Shown here: positions 49,379-62,580 of the stretch, piece by piece
Position numbering within the stretch: position 1 is the stretch's first letter
Layout of the letters: each line of letters starts with the position of its first letter
Assembly: GCA_016584305.1 (NCBI GenBank)
Contig: JACEEZ010019855.1
Span: 1 to 64,000, forward strand
Source of the DNA: Chionoecetes opilio
Lineage: Eukaryota; Arthropoda; Malacostraca; Decapoda; Majidae
Length of the DNA: 64,000 nt
Reading direction: 5' to 3'
Translations under genes and position numbers: made by a program
The notes under the pieces: generated by a model
What the model saw: only the letters and a program-made list of their open reading frames with translations
Told to the model about the DNA's origin: nothing
Database searches by the model: none

Positions 49379-49970
49379 TATAGAGTATCAAACTCCTATT
49401 ATAAGCTTGGAGTAGTTTAAAATAGAAATTTCTAACGAAAACAACATTAATACCACATTTTGAATTTCTCTATCAAAAAAAGGGCTGAATAATGTCAATT
49501 TTCGACATTTTTTAGCCCTTCAAAAATACATTAAAACACTTGAAAAAACGTTATTTTGATGAATAAAATTGATACATAAATTTCATGAAAAATACATATT
49601 TTAAGCTCTTAATATTATAAAATATAGTTGTGTAAAAGTGCTGAATAATGTCAAATTTTGACATTTTTAAGGCTTTCAAAAATGCATTAAAATACTTGAA
49701 AAAACGTTGTTTTGAGGATTAAAATTGATACTTAAATTTCATGAAAATGCATATTTTTAGCTCATAACATTGTAAAGTATAGTTGTGTAAAAGTGCTGAA
49801 TAATGTCAAATTTCGACATTTTTTAGCCTTTCAAAAAAACATTGAAATACTTGAAAAAACATTGTTTTAAGATCTAAATTGATATCTAAATTTCATGAAA
49901 AATACATATTTTTAGCTATTAATTTTGTAAAATATAGTTGTAGCAAATATCCAAAGCTATTTAGCTACAT
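49379..49970. repeat. Divergent block 7 of the satellite (reference copy)
   Basis: Clean copy. GCTGAATAATG markers lie at 49,484, 49,640 and 49,795, giving periods of 156 and 155. Each is followed by ATGTC, six or seven A/T-rich bases, then GACATTTTT and, further on, TTTCATGAAAA..GCATATTTTTAGCTC. A fourth, degenerate unit runs from about 49,925 and merges back into the monomer phase. Confidence 0.9.
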
Positions 49971-50187
49971 ATATAAAGAAATATACTTCAATTTGTAGAA
50001 AAAAACAACTCTTCACTGATAACTAGCTAACATCATTGAAAACACTACATTTTATGGTTTTATAGCAATATGATTAGTAAAACTACTTGTATATATACAA
50101 TAACGCTACAGTTTACAAGAAACTATGAAAAACGCTTGCAATATACCATTATATCACAATAAATAACCTATTACTCCTCAATTTATT

Positions 50188-53100
50188 AGCTTAATGTAAT
50201 GTAAGCTACTTATAGGTGCAAATTATTTTAAAAAGAGGATTTTATACTTCAGTTTTTAGGAAAACAGCTATATATCACCGATAACTCGCTAATATCATTG
50301 AAAACACTACTTATATGGTTTTAGTGCAAATATGATAAGTAAAAACTACTTGCATATATACAATAACGTTACAGTTTTTACAAAAACTATTAAAAAACGC
50401 TTGCATAATACCGTTATATCACAATAAATACCTCTTACTCTTCTATTTATTATCTTAATGTAATGTACGCTACTTATAGGTGCTCTTACTCTAAAAAGAG
50501 TATTTTATACTTTCAATTTGTAGAAAACAGGCTATATATCACCGTAACAGCTAATTAACATTGAAAAACTACATTTTATGGTTTATAGCAATATGATAGT
50601 AATAACTACTTGTATATATACCATACGCACGTTGACAAGAAACTATGAAACCGCTTGCAATATCGTTTAATTCACAATTATAACCTCTTACTCTTTTTAT
50701 TTAATAGCTTACTGTAATGTAAGTCTACTTCTAGGTTCAGAATTATTCTAAAAAAGAGATGTTTATACTCAATTTGTAGGAAAAACAGCTATATTATCCC
50801 GACAACAGCTAATTATCATTGAAAACACTACATTATATGGTTCATAAGCAAATTGATAAGTAAAACTAACTTGTATATATACAATAACGCTACAGTTTAC
50901 AAGAAACTATGAAAAACGTGTTGCAATATACTGTTTTAATATCACAATTAATAACCTCTTACTCTTATATTTAATAGCTTAATGTAATGTAAGCTACTAT
51001 AGGTTGCAAATTATTCTAAAAAGAGATTTTTATACTCAAATTTGTAGGAAAACAGCTAATATCACCGATAACTAGCTAATAATCCTTGAAAACACTACTT
51101 TTTATGGGTTGTTAGCAATGATAATAAAACTACTTTGTATATATACAATAACGCTTTCAGTTTAGAAACATGAAAAACGTTTGCAATATACCGGTATAGT
51201 CGACAATAAATAACCTATTACTCTTCTATTATTACTTAATGGAATGTAATCTACTTATAGGTGCAAATTATTTTAAAAGAGATTTTATACTCCATTTGTA
51301 GGAAAACAGCTATATATCACCGATAACTAGCTAATATCATTGAAAGACACTACATTTTATGGGTTTATAGCACTAGATAAATAAAATTTTACTTTTTATA
51401 TATACAATACAGCTACAGTTTTGCAAGAAACAATGCAAAACGCTTGCAATATACAGTTAATATCACAAATAAATAACCCTCTTACTCTTTCTATTTAATG
51501 CTTATTGTAATGTACTACATATAAGGTGCATAATTTTCTAAAGAGAGGATTATATACTTCAATTTTGTAGGAACACAGCTATATATCACCGATAACCTAG
51601 CTAATATCATTGAAAACACAACATTTTATGGTTTATAGCATAAATGATAAGTAAAACTACCTGTATATATCATAACGTTACAGTTTACAAAACTATGAAA
51701 CCGCTTGCAATATACCGTTATATCACATAAATAACCTCTTACTCTTTATTTAATAGCTTATTGTAATGTAGCTTTTATAGGTGCAAATTATATTCTAAAA
51801 AAGGATTTTTATTACTTCAATTTGTAGGAAAACAGCTATATACACTCAATATTGCTAATATCATTTAAACACTAACATTTTATGGTTTATAGCAATATGA
51901 TAATTAAAACTACTTGTATATATACAATAACGCCTACAAGTTTTTACAAGAAACTATTAAAAACGCTGCCAATAAATACAGTTAATATCACAATAACTAA
52001 CCTCTTACTCTTCTATTTAATAGCTTTAATGTATGTAAGCTACTTATAGGTGCAAATTATTCTAAAAAGAGGATTTTATACTTTAATTTGTAGGAAACAC
52101 TCATATATCACCCGATTAACTAGCTAATATCATTGCAAACACAACATTTTCTAGGTTTATAGCAATATGATAAAGTTTAAAACTACTTGTATTATATACA
52201 ATAACGCTACAGTTTTTACAAGAACTATGAAAAACCTGCAATATACCGTTATATCACAAATAAATAACCTATTATCTTCTATTTATAAGCTTAATGTAAT
52301 CAGTAGCTACTTATATGTGCGAAATTAGTCTAAAAAGGATTGTATACTTCAATTTTTGTAGGAAAGCAGCTATATATCACCGATAACTAGCTAAAATCAT
52401 TGAAAAGAACCATTTTGAGGGTATAAAGCATTATCATAAGGTAAATTCCTTCTATAATGATATAACGCAACAATTAACAAGAAACTATGAAAAACACGTA
52501 TAATTATACAATTGTATCACAATATAGAGTATCAAACATCCTATTATACGCTTGGAGTAGTTTTTAAAATAGAAATTTCTAACGAAACCACATTAATACC
52601 ACATTTGAATTTCCTATCAAAAAAAGTGCTGAATAATGTCAATTTTCGACATTTTTTAGCCCTTCAAAAATACATTAAAACACTTGAAAAAAACGTTTAT
52701 TTTGGATGAATAAAATTGATTACATAATTTCATGAAAAATACATATTTTTAAGCTCTTAATTTATAAAAATATAGTGTGTAAAAGTGCTGAATAATTGTC
52801 AAATTTTGACATTTTTAAGGCTTTCACAAATGCATTAAAATACGTACTTGAAAAAAAAACGTTGTTTTGAGTGATTAAAAATTGATACTTAAATTTCATA
52901 AAAATGCTTATTTTTAGCTCAATAACATTGTAAAGATAGTTTGTGTAAAAGTGCTGATAATGTCAAATTTCGACATTTTTTAGCCTTTCAAAAAAACTTT
53001 GAAATACTTGAAAAAACATTGTTTTAAGATTAAAATTGATATCTAAATTTCATGAAAAATACATATTTTTAGCTATTAATTTTTAAAATATAGTGTAGCA

Positions 53101-53340
53101 AATATCCAAAGCTATTTAGCTACATATATAAAGAAATATACTTCAATTTGTAGAAAAAAACAACTCTTCACTGATAACTAGCTAACATCATTGAAAACAC
53201 TACATTTTATGGTTTTATAGCAATAGATTAGAAAAACTACTTGTATATATAAAATAACGCTACAGTTTACAAGAACTATGAAAAACGCTTGCAATATACC
53301 ATTATATCACAATAAATAACCTATTACTCCTCAATTTATT
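50188..53340. repeat. Reference copy of the higher-order repeat (3,153 bp)
   Basis: Nine monomers begin at about 50,188, 50,452, 50,705, 50,975, 51,233, 51,499, 51,754, 52,022 and 52,288; the ninth is followed by about 0.8 kb of divergent DNA. Diagnostic variants: M1 TTACTCCTCAATTTATT and CTTCAGTTTG; M2 TCTTACTCTAAAAAGAGTAT; M3 TTTTATTTAATAG, ACATCAATTTG, GACAACAAGC and AACGTTTGC; M4 CTTATATTTAATAG and CGCTTCAG; M5 ACTCCAATTTG, AAATTACTTTTATAT and TTGCAAGAAACAATG; M6 CTACATATAGG and CTAAAGAGAGG; M7 CACAATAATTAGC; M8 AGCTTTATG, CTTTAATTTG and CATTGCAAAC; M9 AAAAAAAGGATTGTATAC. The order recurs along the array. Confidence 0.85.
52523..53125. repeat. Divergent block 8 of the satellite
   Basis: Three subrepeats near 52,628, 52,786 and 52,952; small indels relative to block 7. 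Confidence 0.9.
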
Positions 53341-53600
53341 AGCTTAATGTAATGTAAGCTACTTATAGGTGCAAATTATTTTAAAAAGAGGATTTTATAC
53401 TTCAGTTTGTAGGAAAACAGCTATTATCACCGATACTAGCTAATATCATTGAAAACACTACTTTTATGGGTTTATAGCAATTTGATAAGTAAAACTACTT
53501 GTATATATACAATAACGCTACAGTTTACAAGAACTATGAAAAACGTTTGCAATATACCGTTATATCACAATTAATAACCTCTTACTCTTATATTTAATAG
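53341..53600. repeat. M1/M3 hybrid satellite monomer
   Basis: The left part has M1 marks (after TTACTCCTCAATTTATT; CTTCAGTTTG at 53,400) and the right part M3 marks (CAATTTGATAAG at 53,476; AACGTTTGC at 53,542), and it is followed directly by M4. The switch lies between about 53,410 and 53,475. Confidence 0.8.
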
Positions 53601-55141
53601 CTTAATGTAATGTAAGCTACTTATAGGTGCAAATTATTCTAAAAAGAGGATTTTATACTTCAATTTGTAGGAAAACAGCTATATATCACCGATAACTAGC
53701 TAATATCATTGAAAACACTACATTTTATGGGTTTATAGCAATATGATAAGTAAAACTACTTGTATATATACAATAACGCTTCAGTTTACAAGAAACTATG
53801 AAAAACGCTTGCAATATACCGTTATATCACAATAAATAACCTATTACTCTTCTATTTATTAGCTTAATGTAATGTAAGCTACTTATAGGTGCAAATTATT
53901 TTAAAAAGAGGATTTTATACTCCAATTTGTAGGAAAACAGCTATATATCACCGATAACTAGCTAATATCATTGAAAACACTACATTTTATGGGTTTATAG
54001 CAATATGATAAATAAAATTACTTTTATATATACAATACAGCTACAGTTTGCAAGAAACAATGAAAAACGCTTGCAATATACAGTTATATCACAATAAATA
54101 ACCTCTTACTCTTCTATTTAATAGCTTATTGTAATGTAAGCTACATATAGGTGCAAATTATTCTAAAGAGAGGATTTTATACTTCAATTTGTAGGAAAAC
54201 AGCTATATATCACCGATAACTAGCTAATATCATTGAAAACACAACATTTTATGGGTTTATAGCAATATGATAAGTAAAACTACTTGTATATATACAATAA
54301 CGTTACAGTTTACAAGAAACTATGAAAACCGCTTGCAATATACCGTTATATCACAATAAATAACCTCTTACTCTTATATTTAATAGCTTATTGTAATGTA
54401 AGCTACTTATAGGTGCAAATTATTCTAAAAAGAGGATTTTATACTTCAATTTGTAGGAAAACAGCTATATATCACAATAATTAGCTAATATCATTAAAAA
54501 CACTACATTTTATGGGTTTATAGCAATATGATAAGTAAAACTACTTGTATATATACAATAACGCTACAGTTTACAAGAAACTATGAAAAACGCTTGCAAT
54601 ATACAGTTATATCACAATAAATAACCTCTTACTCTTCTATTTAATAGCTTTATGTAATGTAAGCTACTTATAGGTGCAAATTATTCTAAAAAGAGGATTT
54701 TATACTTTAATTTGTAGGAAAACAGCTATATATCACCGATAACTAGCTAATATCATTGCAAACACAACATTTTATAGGTTTTATAGCAATAAGATAAGTA
54801 AAACTACTTGTATATATACAATACGCTTACAGTTTACAAGGAAACTATGAATAAACGCTGAAAATTACCGTTATAAACAATAAATAACTAATTACTCTTC
54901 TATTATTAGCTTAATGGAATGTAAGCTACTTAAGGTGCAATTATTCTAAAAAAAGGATTGTATACTTCCAATTTGTAGGAAAACCAGCATTATCACCGAA
55001 TACTAGCCTAAAATCATTGAAAAGAAACACATTTTTGAGGGTTATAAAGCATTATCATAAGTAAATTCCTTCTATTAATGATATAACACAACAATTAACA
55101 AGAAACTATGAAAAACACGTATAATATACAATTGTATCACA

Positions 55142-55735
55142 ATATAGAGTATCAAACTCCTATTATAAGCTTGGAGTAGTTTAAAATAGAAATTTCTAAC
55201 GAAAACAACATTAATACCACATTTTGAATTTCTCTATCAAAAAAAGGGCTGAATAATGTCAATTTTCGACATTTTTTAGCCCTTCAAAAATACATTAAAA
55301 CACTTGAAAAAACGTTATTTTGATGAATAAAATTGATACATAAATTTCATGAAAAATACATATTTTAAGCTCTTAATATTATAAAAATATTTGTGTAAAA
55401 GTGCTGAATAATGTCAAATTTTGACATTTTTAAGGCTTTCAAAAATGCATTAAAATACTTGAAAAAACGTTGTTTTGAGGATTAAAATTGATACTTAAAT
55501 TTCATGAAAATGCATATTTTTAGCTCATAACATTGTAAAGTATAGTTGTGTAAAAGTGCTGAATAATGTCAAATTTCGACATTTTTTAGCCTTTCAAAAA
55601 AAACATTGAAATACTTGAAAAAACATTTTTTTAAGATTAAAATTGATATCTAAATTTCATGAAAAATACATATTTTTAGCTATTAATTTTGTAAAATATA
55701 GTTGTAGCAAATATCCAAAGCTATTTAGCTACATA
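55142..55735. repeat. Divergent block 9 of the satellite
   Basis: Nearly identical to block 7, with three subrepeats near 55,249, 55,404 and 55,559. Confidence 0.9.
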
Positions 55736-58700
55736 TATAAAGAAATATACTTCAATTTGTAGAAAAAAAAAACTCTTCACTGATAACTAGCTAACATCAT
55801 TGAAAACACTACATTTTATGGTTTTATAGCAATATGATTAGTAAAACTACTTGTATATATACAATAACGCTACAGTTTACAAGAAACTATGAAAAACGCT
55901 TGCAATATACCATTATGATCAACAATAAATAACCTATTACTCCTCAATTTATTAGCTTAATGTAATGTAAGCTACTTATAGATGCAAATTATTTTAAAAA
56001 GAAGATTTTATACTTCAGTTTGTAGGAAAACAGCTATATATCACCGATAACTAGCTAATATCATTGAAAACACTACATTTTATGGGTTTATAGCAATATG
56101 ATAAGTAAAACTACTTGTATATATACAATAACGTTACAGTTTACAAGAAACTATGAAAAACGCTTGCAATATACCGTTATATCACAATAAATAACCTCTT
56201 ACTCTTCTATTTATTAGCTTAATGTAATGTAAGCTACTTATAGGTGCATCTTACTCTAAAAAGAGTATTTTATACTTCAATTTGTAGGAAAACAGCTATA
56301 TATCACCGATAACTAGCTAATATCATTGAAAACACTACATTTTATGGGTTTATAGCAATATGATAGTAAAACTACTTGTATATATACCATAACGCTACAG
56401 TTTACAAGAAACTATGAAAAAAGGCTTGCAATATACCGTTATATCACAATTAATAACCTCTTACTCTTTTATTTAATAGCTTAATGTAATGTAAGCTACT
56501 TATAGGTGCAAATTATTCTAAAAAGAGGATTTTATACATCAATTTGTAGGAAAACAGCTATATATCACCGATAACTAGCTAATATCATTGAAAACACACA
56601 TTTTATGGGTTTATAGCCATATGATAAGTAAAACTACTTGTATATATACCATAACGCTACAGTTTTACAATAAACTATGAACAGAACGCTGCAATATACC
56701 GTTATAATCAACAAAATTAATAACCTCTTACTCTTTTACTTAATAGCTTAATTAATGTAAGCTACTTATGGTGCAAATTATTCTAAAAAGAGATTTTATG
56801 CATCATTTTGTAGGAAAACAAGCTTATATAATACCTACAACAAGCTAATATTCATTGAAAACACTACATATATGGGTTTATAAGCAATTTGAATAATAAA
56901 ACTACTTGTATATCGATAAAAAAAATAAAAACATACTCTACGTTTTACAAAACTATGAAAACGTTTGCAATATACCGTTATATCCAATTACTAACCTCAT
57001 TTACTCTTATATATTAATAGCTTTACTGTACTGATAAGCTAACTTATAGGTGCAACAATTAATTCTAAAGAGAGGATTTACTTTCATTTGTATGAAAACA
57101 GCTATATACACCTAACTAGCTAATTCATTGAAAACACCCATTATATGGTTTATATAGCAATTTTGATAAGTAAAACTACTTGTATATATACAATCACGCT
57201 ACGTTTACAAGAAACTATGAAAAACGTTTTGCAATATACCGTTATATCACAATTAATAACCTCTTACCTCTTATTTTAATAGCTTAATGTAATGTAAGCT
57301 ACTTTATAGGTGCAATTATTCTAAAAGAGGGGTTTTATACTTCAATTGTAGGAAAACAGCTATATTCACCGATCTAGCTAATATCATTGAAAACACTACA
57401 TTTCTGGGTTTATAGCATATGATAAGTAAAACTCTTGTTATATACAATAACGCTTCAAGTTACAAGAAACTATGAAAAACGCTATGCATATACCGTTATA
57501 TCACCATACTAAATAACTTTACTCTTCTATTATTGCTTAATGTAATGTAAGCTACTTATCGGCTGCAATTATTTTTAAAAAGAGTATTTTAACTCCAATT
57601 TGTAGGAAAACAGCTATATATCACAGATAACTCGGTATATCATTGAACACTACATTTTATGGGTTTATGCATATGATAAATAAGATTACTTTTATATATA
57701 CAATACAGCTACAGTTTGCAAGACACAATGAAAAACGCTTGCATATACGTTATATCCACATAAATAACCTCTTCTCTCTATTTAATAGCTTATTGTAAAT
57801 TTTTGTTTAGCTACATATAGGTCCAATATTCTAAGAGAGGATTTTATACTTCAATTTTGGTAGAGAAAACACAGCTATATATCACCGTAACTAGCTAATA
57901 TCATTGAATAAACACACATTTGATGGGTTTATAGCAATATGTAAAGTAAAACTACTTGTAATATATACAACTACGTACAGTTTTTCAAGAACTATGAACA
58001 CCGCTTGCAATATACCGTATATCACAATAAATTAACCTCTTACTCCTTATATTTTAATAGCTTATTGTAATGTAAGACTACTTATATGGTGCAATTATTC
58101 CAAAAAGAGGATTTTTACTTCAATTTGTAGAAAACAGCTATATATCACCAATAATTTAGCTATATCATTAAAAAACACTACGTTTTTATGGGTTTATAGC
58201 AATATGATAGTAAACTATACTGTATATATACAATAACGCTAGCATTTATCAAGAAACTATGAAAACCGCTTGCAATATACGTTATAGTCACAATCAATAA
58301 CCTCTTACTCTTCTATTTAATAGCTTTTGTAATGTAAGCTACTTATGGTGCAAATTATTCTAAAAGAGATTTTTACTTTATTTGTTAGGAAAACAGCTAT
58401 ATGTCTACCGATACTAGCTAATATCATTGGAACACAACATTTTTATAGGTTTATAAGTCAATATGATAAGTAAACTACTTGTATATATACAATACGCTCC
58501 GTTTACAAGAAACTATGAAAAACGCTGGCAATATACCGTTGTATACCAATAAATAACCTGATTACTCTTCCTATTATTAGCTTAATGTAATGTAAGCTAC
58601 TTATAGGTGCAAATTATTCTAAAAAAAGGATGTATACTTCAATTTTGTGGAAAACAGCTTTATCACGATAACTAGCTAAAATCTTGAAAAGAACACATTT

Positions 58701-58805
58701 TGAGCGTATAAATCATTTCATAAGGTAATTCCCTTCTATTATGAATATACACAACAATTAAACAAGAAACTTGAAAACACGTATAATCTACAATTGTATC
58801 ACAAT

Positions 58806-59405
58806 TAGAGTATCAAACTCCTATTATAAGCTTGAGTAGTTTAAAATAGAAATTTCTAACGAAAACAACATTAATACCACTTTTTAATTTCTTCTATCAA
58901 AAAAGGGCTGAATAATGTGTCAATTTTCCGACATTTTTATTAGCCCTTCAAAAATACTACAAACACTTGAAAAAACGTTATTTTTTGATGAAATAAATTG
59001 ATACAATAAATTTCATGAAAAAATCATATTTTTAAGGCTCTTATATTAAAATATAGTTGGTGGTAAAAAGTGCTGAATAATGTCAATTTTGACATTTTTA
59101 AGGCTTTCAAAAATGCATTAAATCTTGAAAAAAACGTTGTTTTGAGGATTAAAATTGAAACTTTATTTCATGAAAAATGCATATTTTTAGCTCATAAAAT
59201 TGTAAAGTATAGTTGTATAAAAGTGCTGAATATGTCCAATTTCGACATTTTTTAGCCTTTCAAAAAAACATTGAAATACTTTGAAAAATCATTGTTTTAA
59301 GATTAAAATTGATTATCTAAATTTCTGAAAAAAAATACATATGTTTAGCTATTAATTTTGTAAAATATAGTTGTAGCAAATATCCAAAGCTATTTAGCTC
59401 AATAT
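58806..59405. repeat. Divergent block 10 of the satellite
   Basis: Three subrepeats near 58,907, 59,071 and 59,225, with scattered indels. Confidence 0.85.
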
Positions 59406-61964
59406 ATAAAGAGATAACTTCAATTTGTAGAAAAAAAAAACCACTCCATTCACTGATAACTACTAACATCATGGAAACCACTACTTGTTATGGTTTTATA
59501 TAGCAATATGATTATAAACTCCTTTGTATAATACTACAATAACGCTACAGTTTACAAGAAAACTATGAAAAAACTCTGCAATATAACCATTTATCTCACA
59601 TAAATATCCTATATACTCCTTGCAATTTATTACTTAATGTAATGTAAGCTACTTATAGGTGCAAATTATTTTAAAAAGTAGGATTTATACTTCAGTTTTG
59701 TAGGAAACAGCTATATATCACCGATAACTAGCTAATATCATTGAAAACAGCTACATTATTATGGTTGATAGCAATATGAAGAGTAAACCTACTTGTATTA
59801 TATCCCAGAACGCTACAGTTTACAAGAAACATGAACAACGCTGCAATATACCGTTTTTATATCCCAATTAATAACCTCTTAACTCTTTGATTTAATAGCT
59901 TACATGTAATGTAAGCTTACTTATAGGTGCAAATTATTCTAAAAAGGGATTTTATGCATCAATTTGTAGGAAAACAGCTATATATCACCCGACAACAAGC
60001 TAATATCATTAAAACCACTAACATATATGGTTTTATGCAATTTGATAAGTCAAACTACTTGTATATTACAATAACGCTACAGTTTTCAAGAAACTATGCA
60101 AAACGTTTGCAATATACCGTTATATCTCACATTAATAACCTCTATCTTATATTTAAATAGCTAATGTAATGTAAAGCTACTTATAGTTGCAAACTTAGTC
60201 TAGAAAAGAGGATTGTAATCTTCAATTTGTTGAAAACAGCTTATATCACCATAACAGCTAATATCATTGAAACACCACATTATATGGGTTTATTTATACG
60301 CTTTTAAAGTAAACTACTTTATATATACAATAAAGCTACAGTTTACAAGAACACTATGAAAAAACGTTTGCAATCTACCGTGTATATCACATTAATAACC
60401 TCTTACTCTTGAATTTAATAGCTTAATGTATGTAACTACTTATTAGGTGCAAAAATTATTCTAAAAAGAGGATTTTATACTTCATTTGTAGGGAAAACAG
60501 CTATTATCACCGATAACTGACTAATTCATTGAAAACACTACTTTTATGGGTTTAACGGCAATATGATAGTAAAAACTACTGTATATTACAATAACGCTTC
60601 CAGTTTTACAAGAAACTATGAAAAACGCTTGGCAATATTAAAACCGTTTATATCACAATAAATAACCTATCTCTTCTATTTATTAGCTTAATGGTAATGT
60701 AATCTACTTATAGGTGTCAAATTATTTTTAAAAAGAGGATTTTATAAACTCCATTTGTAGGAAAACAAACAGCTATAAATTCACCGATAACTAGCTAATA
60801 TCATTGAAAAACGACTACATTTTATGGGTTTTTATAGGCAAGATGATATAAAATTACTTTATATATACATACAAGCTACTTTGCAAGAAACATAAAAAGG
60901 CTCACTATACAGTTTTATCCACAATAAATAACCTCTTACCTTCTATTTAATAGCTTATTGTAATGTGCTACATTAGGTGGCAAAATTATTCTAAAGAGAG
61001 GATTTTATACTATCAGATTGTGTAGAAAACACTATATAGTCACCGATAACTAGCTAATATCATTGAAAACACCAAATTTTAAATTGGTTCTAGCAATATG
61101 GAATAAGGTAAAACTACTTGTATATATAACAATAACGTTACAGTTTACAGAAACTATGAAAACCGCTTTGCAATAATAACCGTTTATATCACAATAAAAT
61201 AACCTCTTACTCTTATATTTTAATAGCTTATTGTAATGTAAGCTACTTATAGGTGCAAATTATTTCTAAAAGAGGATTTTATACTTCAATTGTAGGAAAA
61301 CACTCATATATCACCAATAAAGTAGCTATATCATTAAAAACCTAGCATTTTATGGGTTTATAGCAATAATGATAGTAAAACTACTTGTATATATACAATA
61401 ACGCTACAGTTTTACAAGAAACTAGAAAAGCTTGCAATGACAGTTTATCACAATAAATAACTCTTACTCTTCTATTTATAGCTTTATGTAATGTAGCTAC
61501 TTATAGGTGCAAATTATTCTAAAAAGAGGATTTTATCTTTAATTTGTAGGAAAACAGCTATATATCACCGATAACTAGCTATACCATTGCGAACACAACA
61601 GTTTAATAGGTTTATATGGCAATATGATAAGTAAAGCTCTTTGTATATATACATACGCCACAGTTTACAAGAAACTATGAAAAACGCTGCGATATACCGT
61701 TAATACCAATAATAACCTATTACTCTTCTAGTTATTAGCTTAATGTAATTAAAGCTACTTATAGGTTTCAAATTATTCTAAAAAAAGCTTTGTATACTTC
61801 CATTGTAGGAAACAGCTCTATATCACCGATAACGAGCTAAAATAATTGGAAAGAACACATTTTGAGTGTATAAGCATTATCATAAGGTAATTCCTTCTAT
61901 TAATTGTATATAACACAACAATTACAAGAACTATGAAAACACGTATAATTAATACAATTGTATC

Positions 61965-62580
61965 ACGCATATGAGTATCAAACTCCTATTATAAGCTTGT
62001 AAGTAGTTTTAAAATATAAATGTTCTAACGAAACAACATTAATACCACATTTTTGAATTCTCTATCAAAAAAGGCTGAATCATGTCAATTTTCGACATGT
62101 TTTTTTAGCCCTTCAAAAATACATTAAAACACTTGAAAAAAACGTTTTTTTGATGAATAAAATTGATACATAAAATTTCATGAAAAATACATATTTTAAG
62201 CTCTTAAATATTAATAAAATTATAGTTTGTGTAAAAGTGCTGAATATGTCAAATTCGACATTTTTAAGGCTTTCAAAAATGGCTTAAAGACTTGAAAAAA
62301 CGTTTGTTATGAGGATTAAAATTGATACTTAAATTTCGCAAATCATATTTTTTAGTTCATAACAACTGGTTGTAAGTATAGTTGTGTAAAAGTGCTGAAT
62401 AATGTCATTTTCGACATTTTTTATTAGCCTTTCAAAAAACATTGAAATACTTTGAAAAAACAATTGTTTTTAAAGATTAAAATTGGATATCTAAATTTTC
62501 ATGAAAAATACATATTTTTCAGCTATATAATTTGAGTAAAATATAGTTGTAGCAAATATCTCAAAGCTATTTATCTACAT
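61965..62580. repeat. Divergent block 11 of the satellite
   Basis: Three subrepeats near 62,073, 62,239 and 62,391, with scattered indels. Confidence 0.85.
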
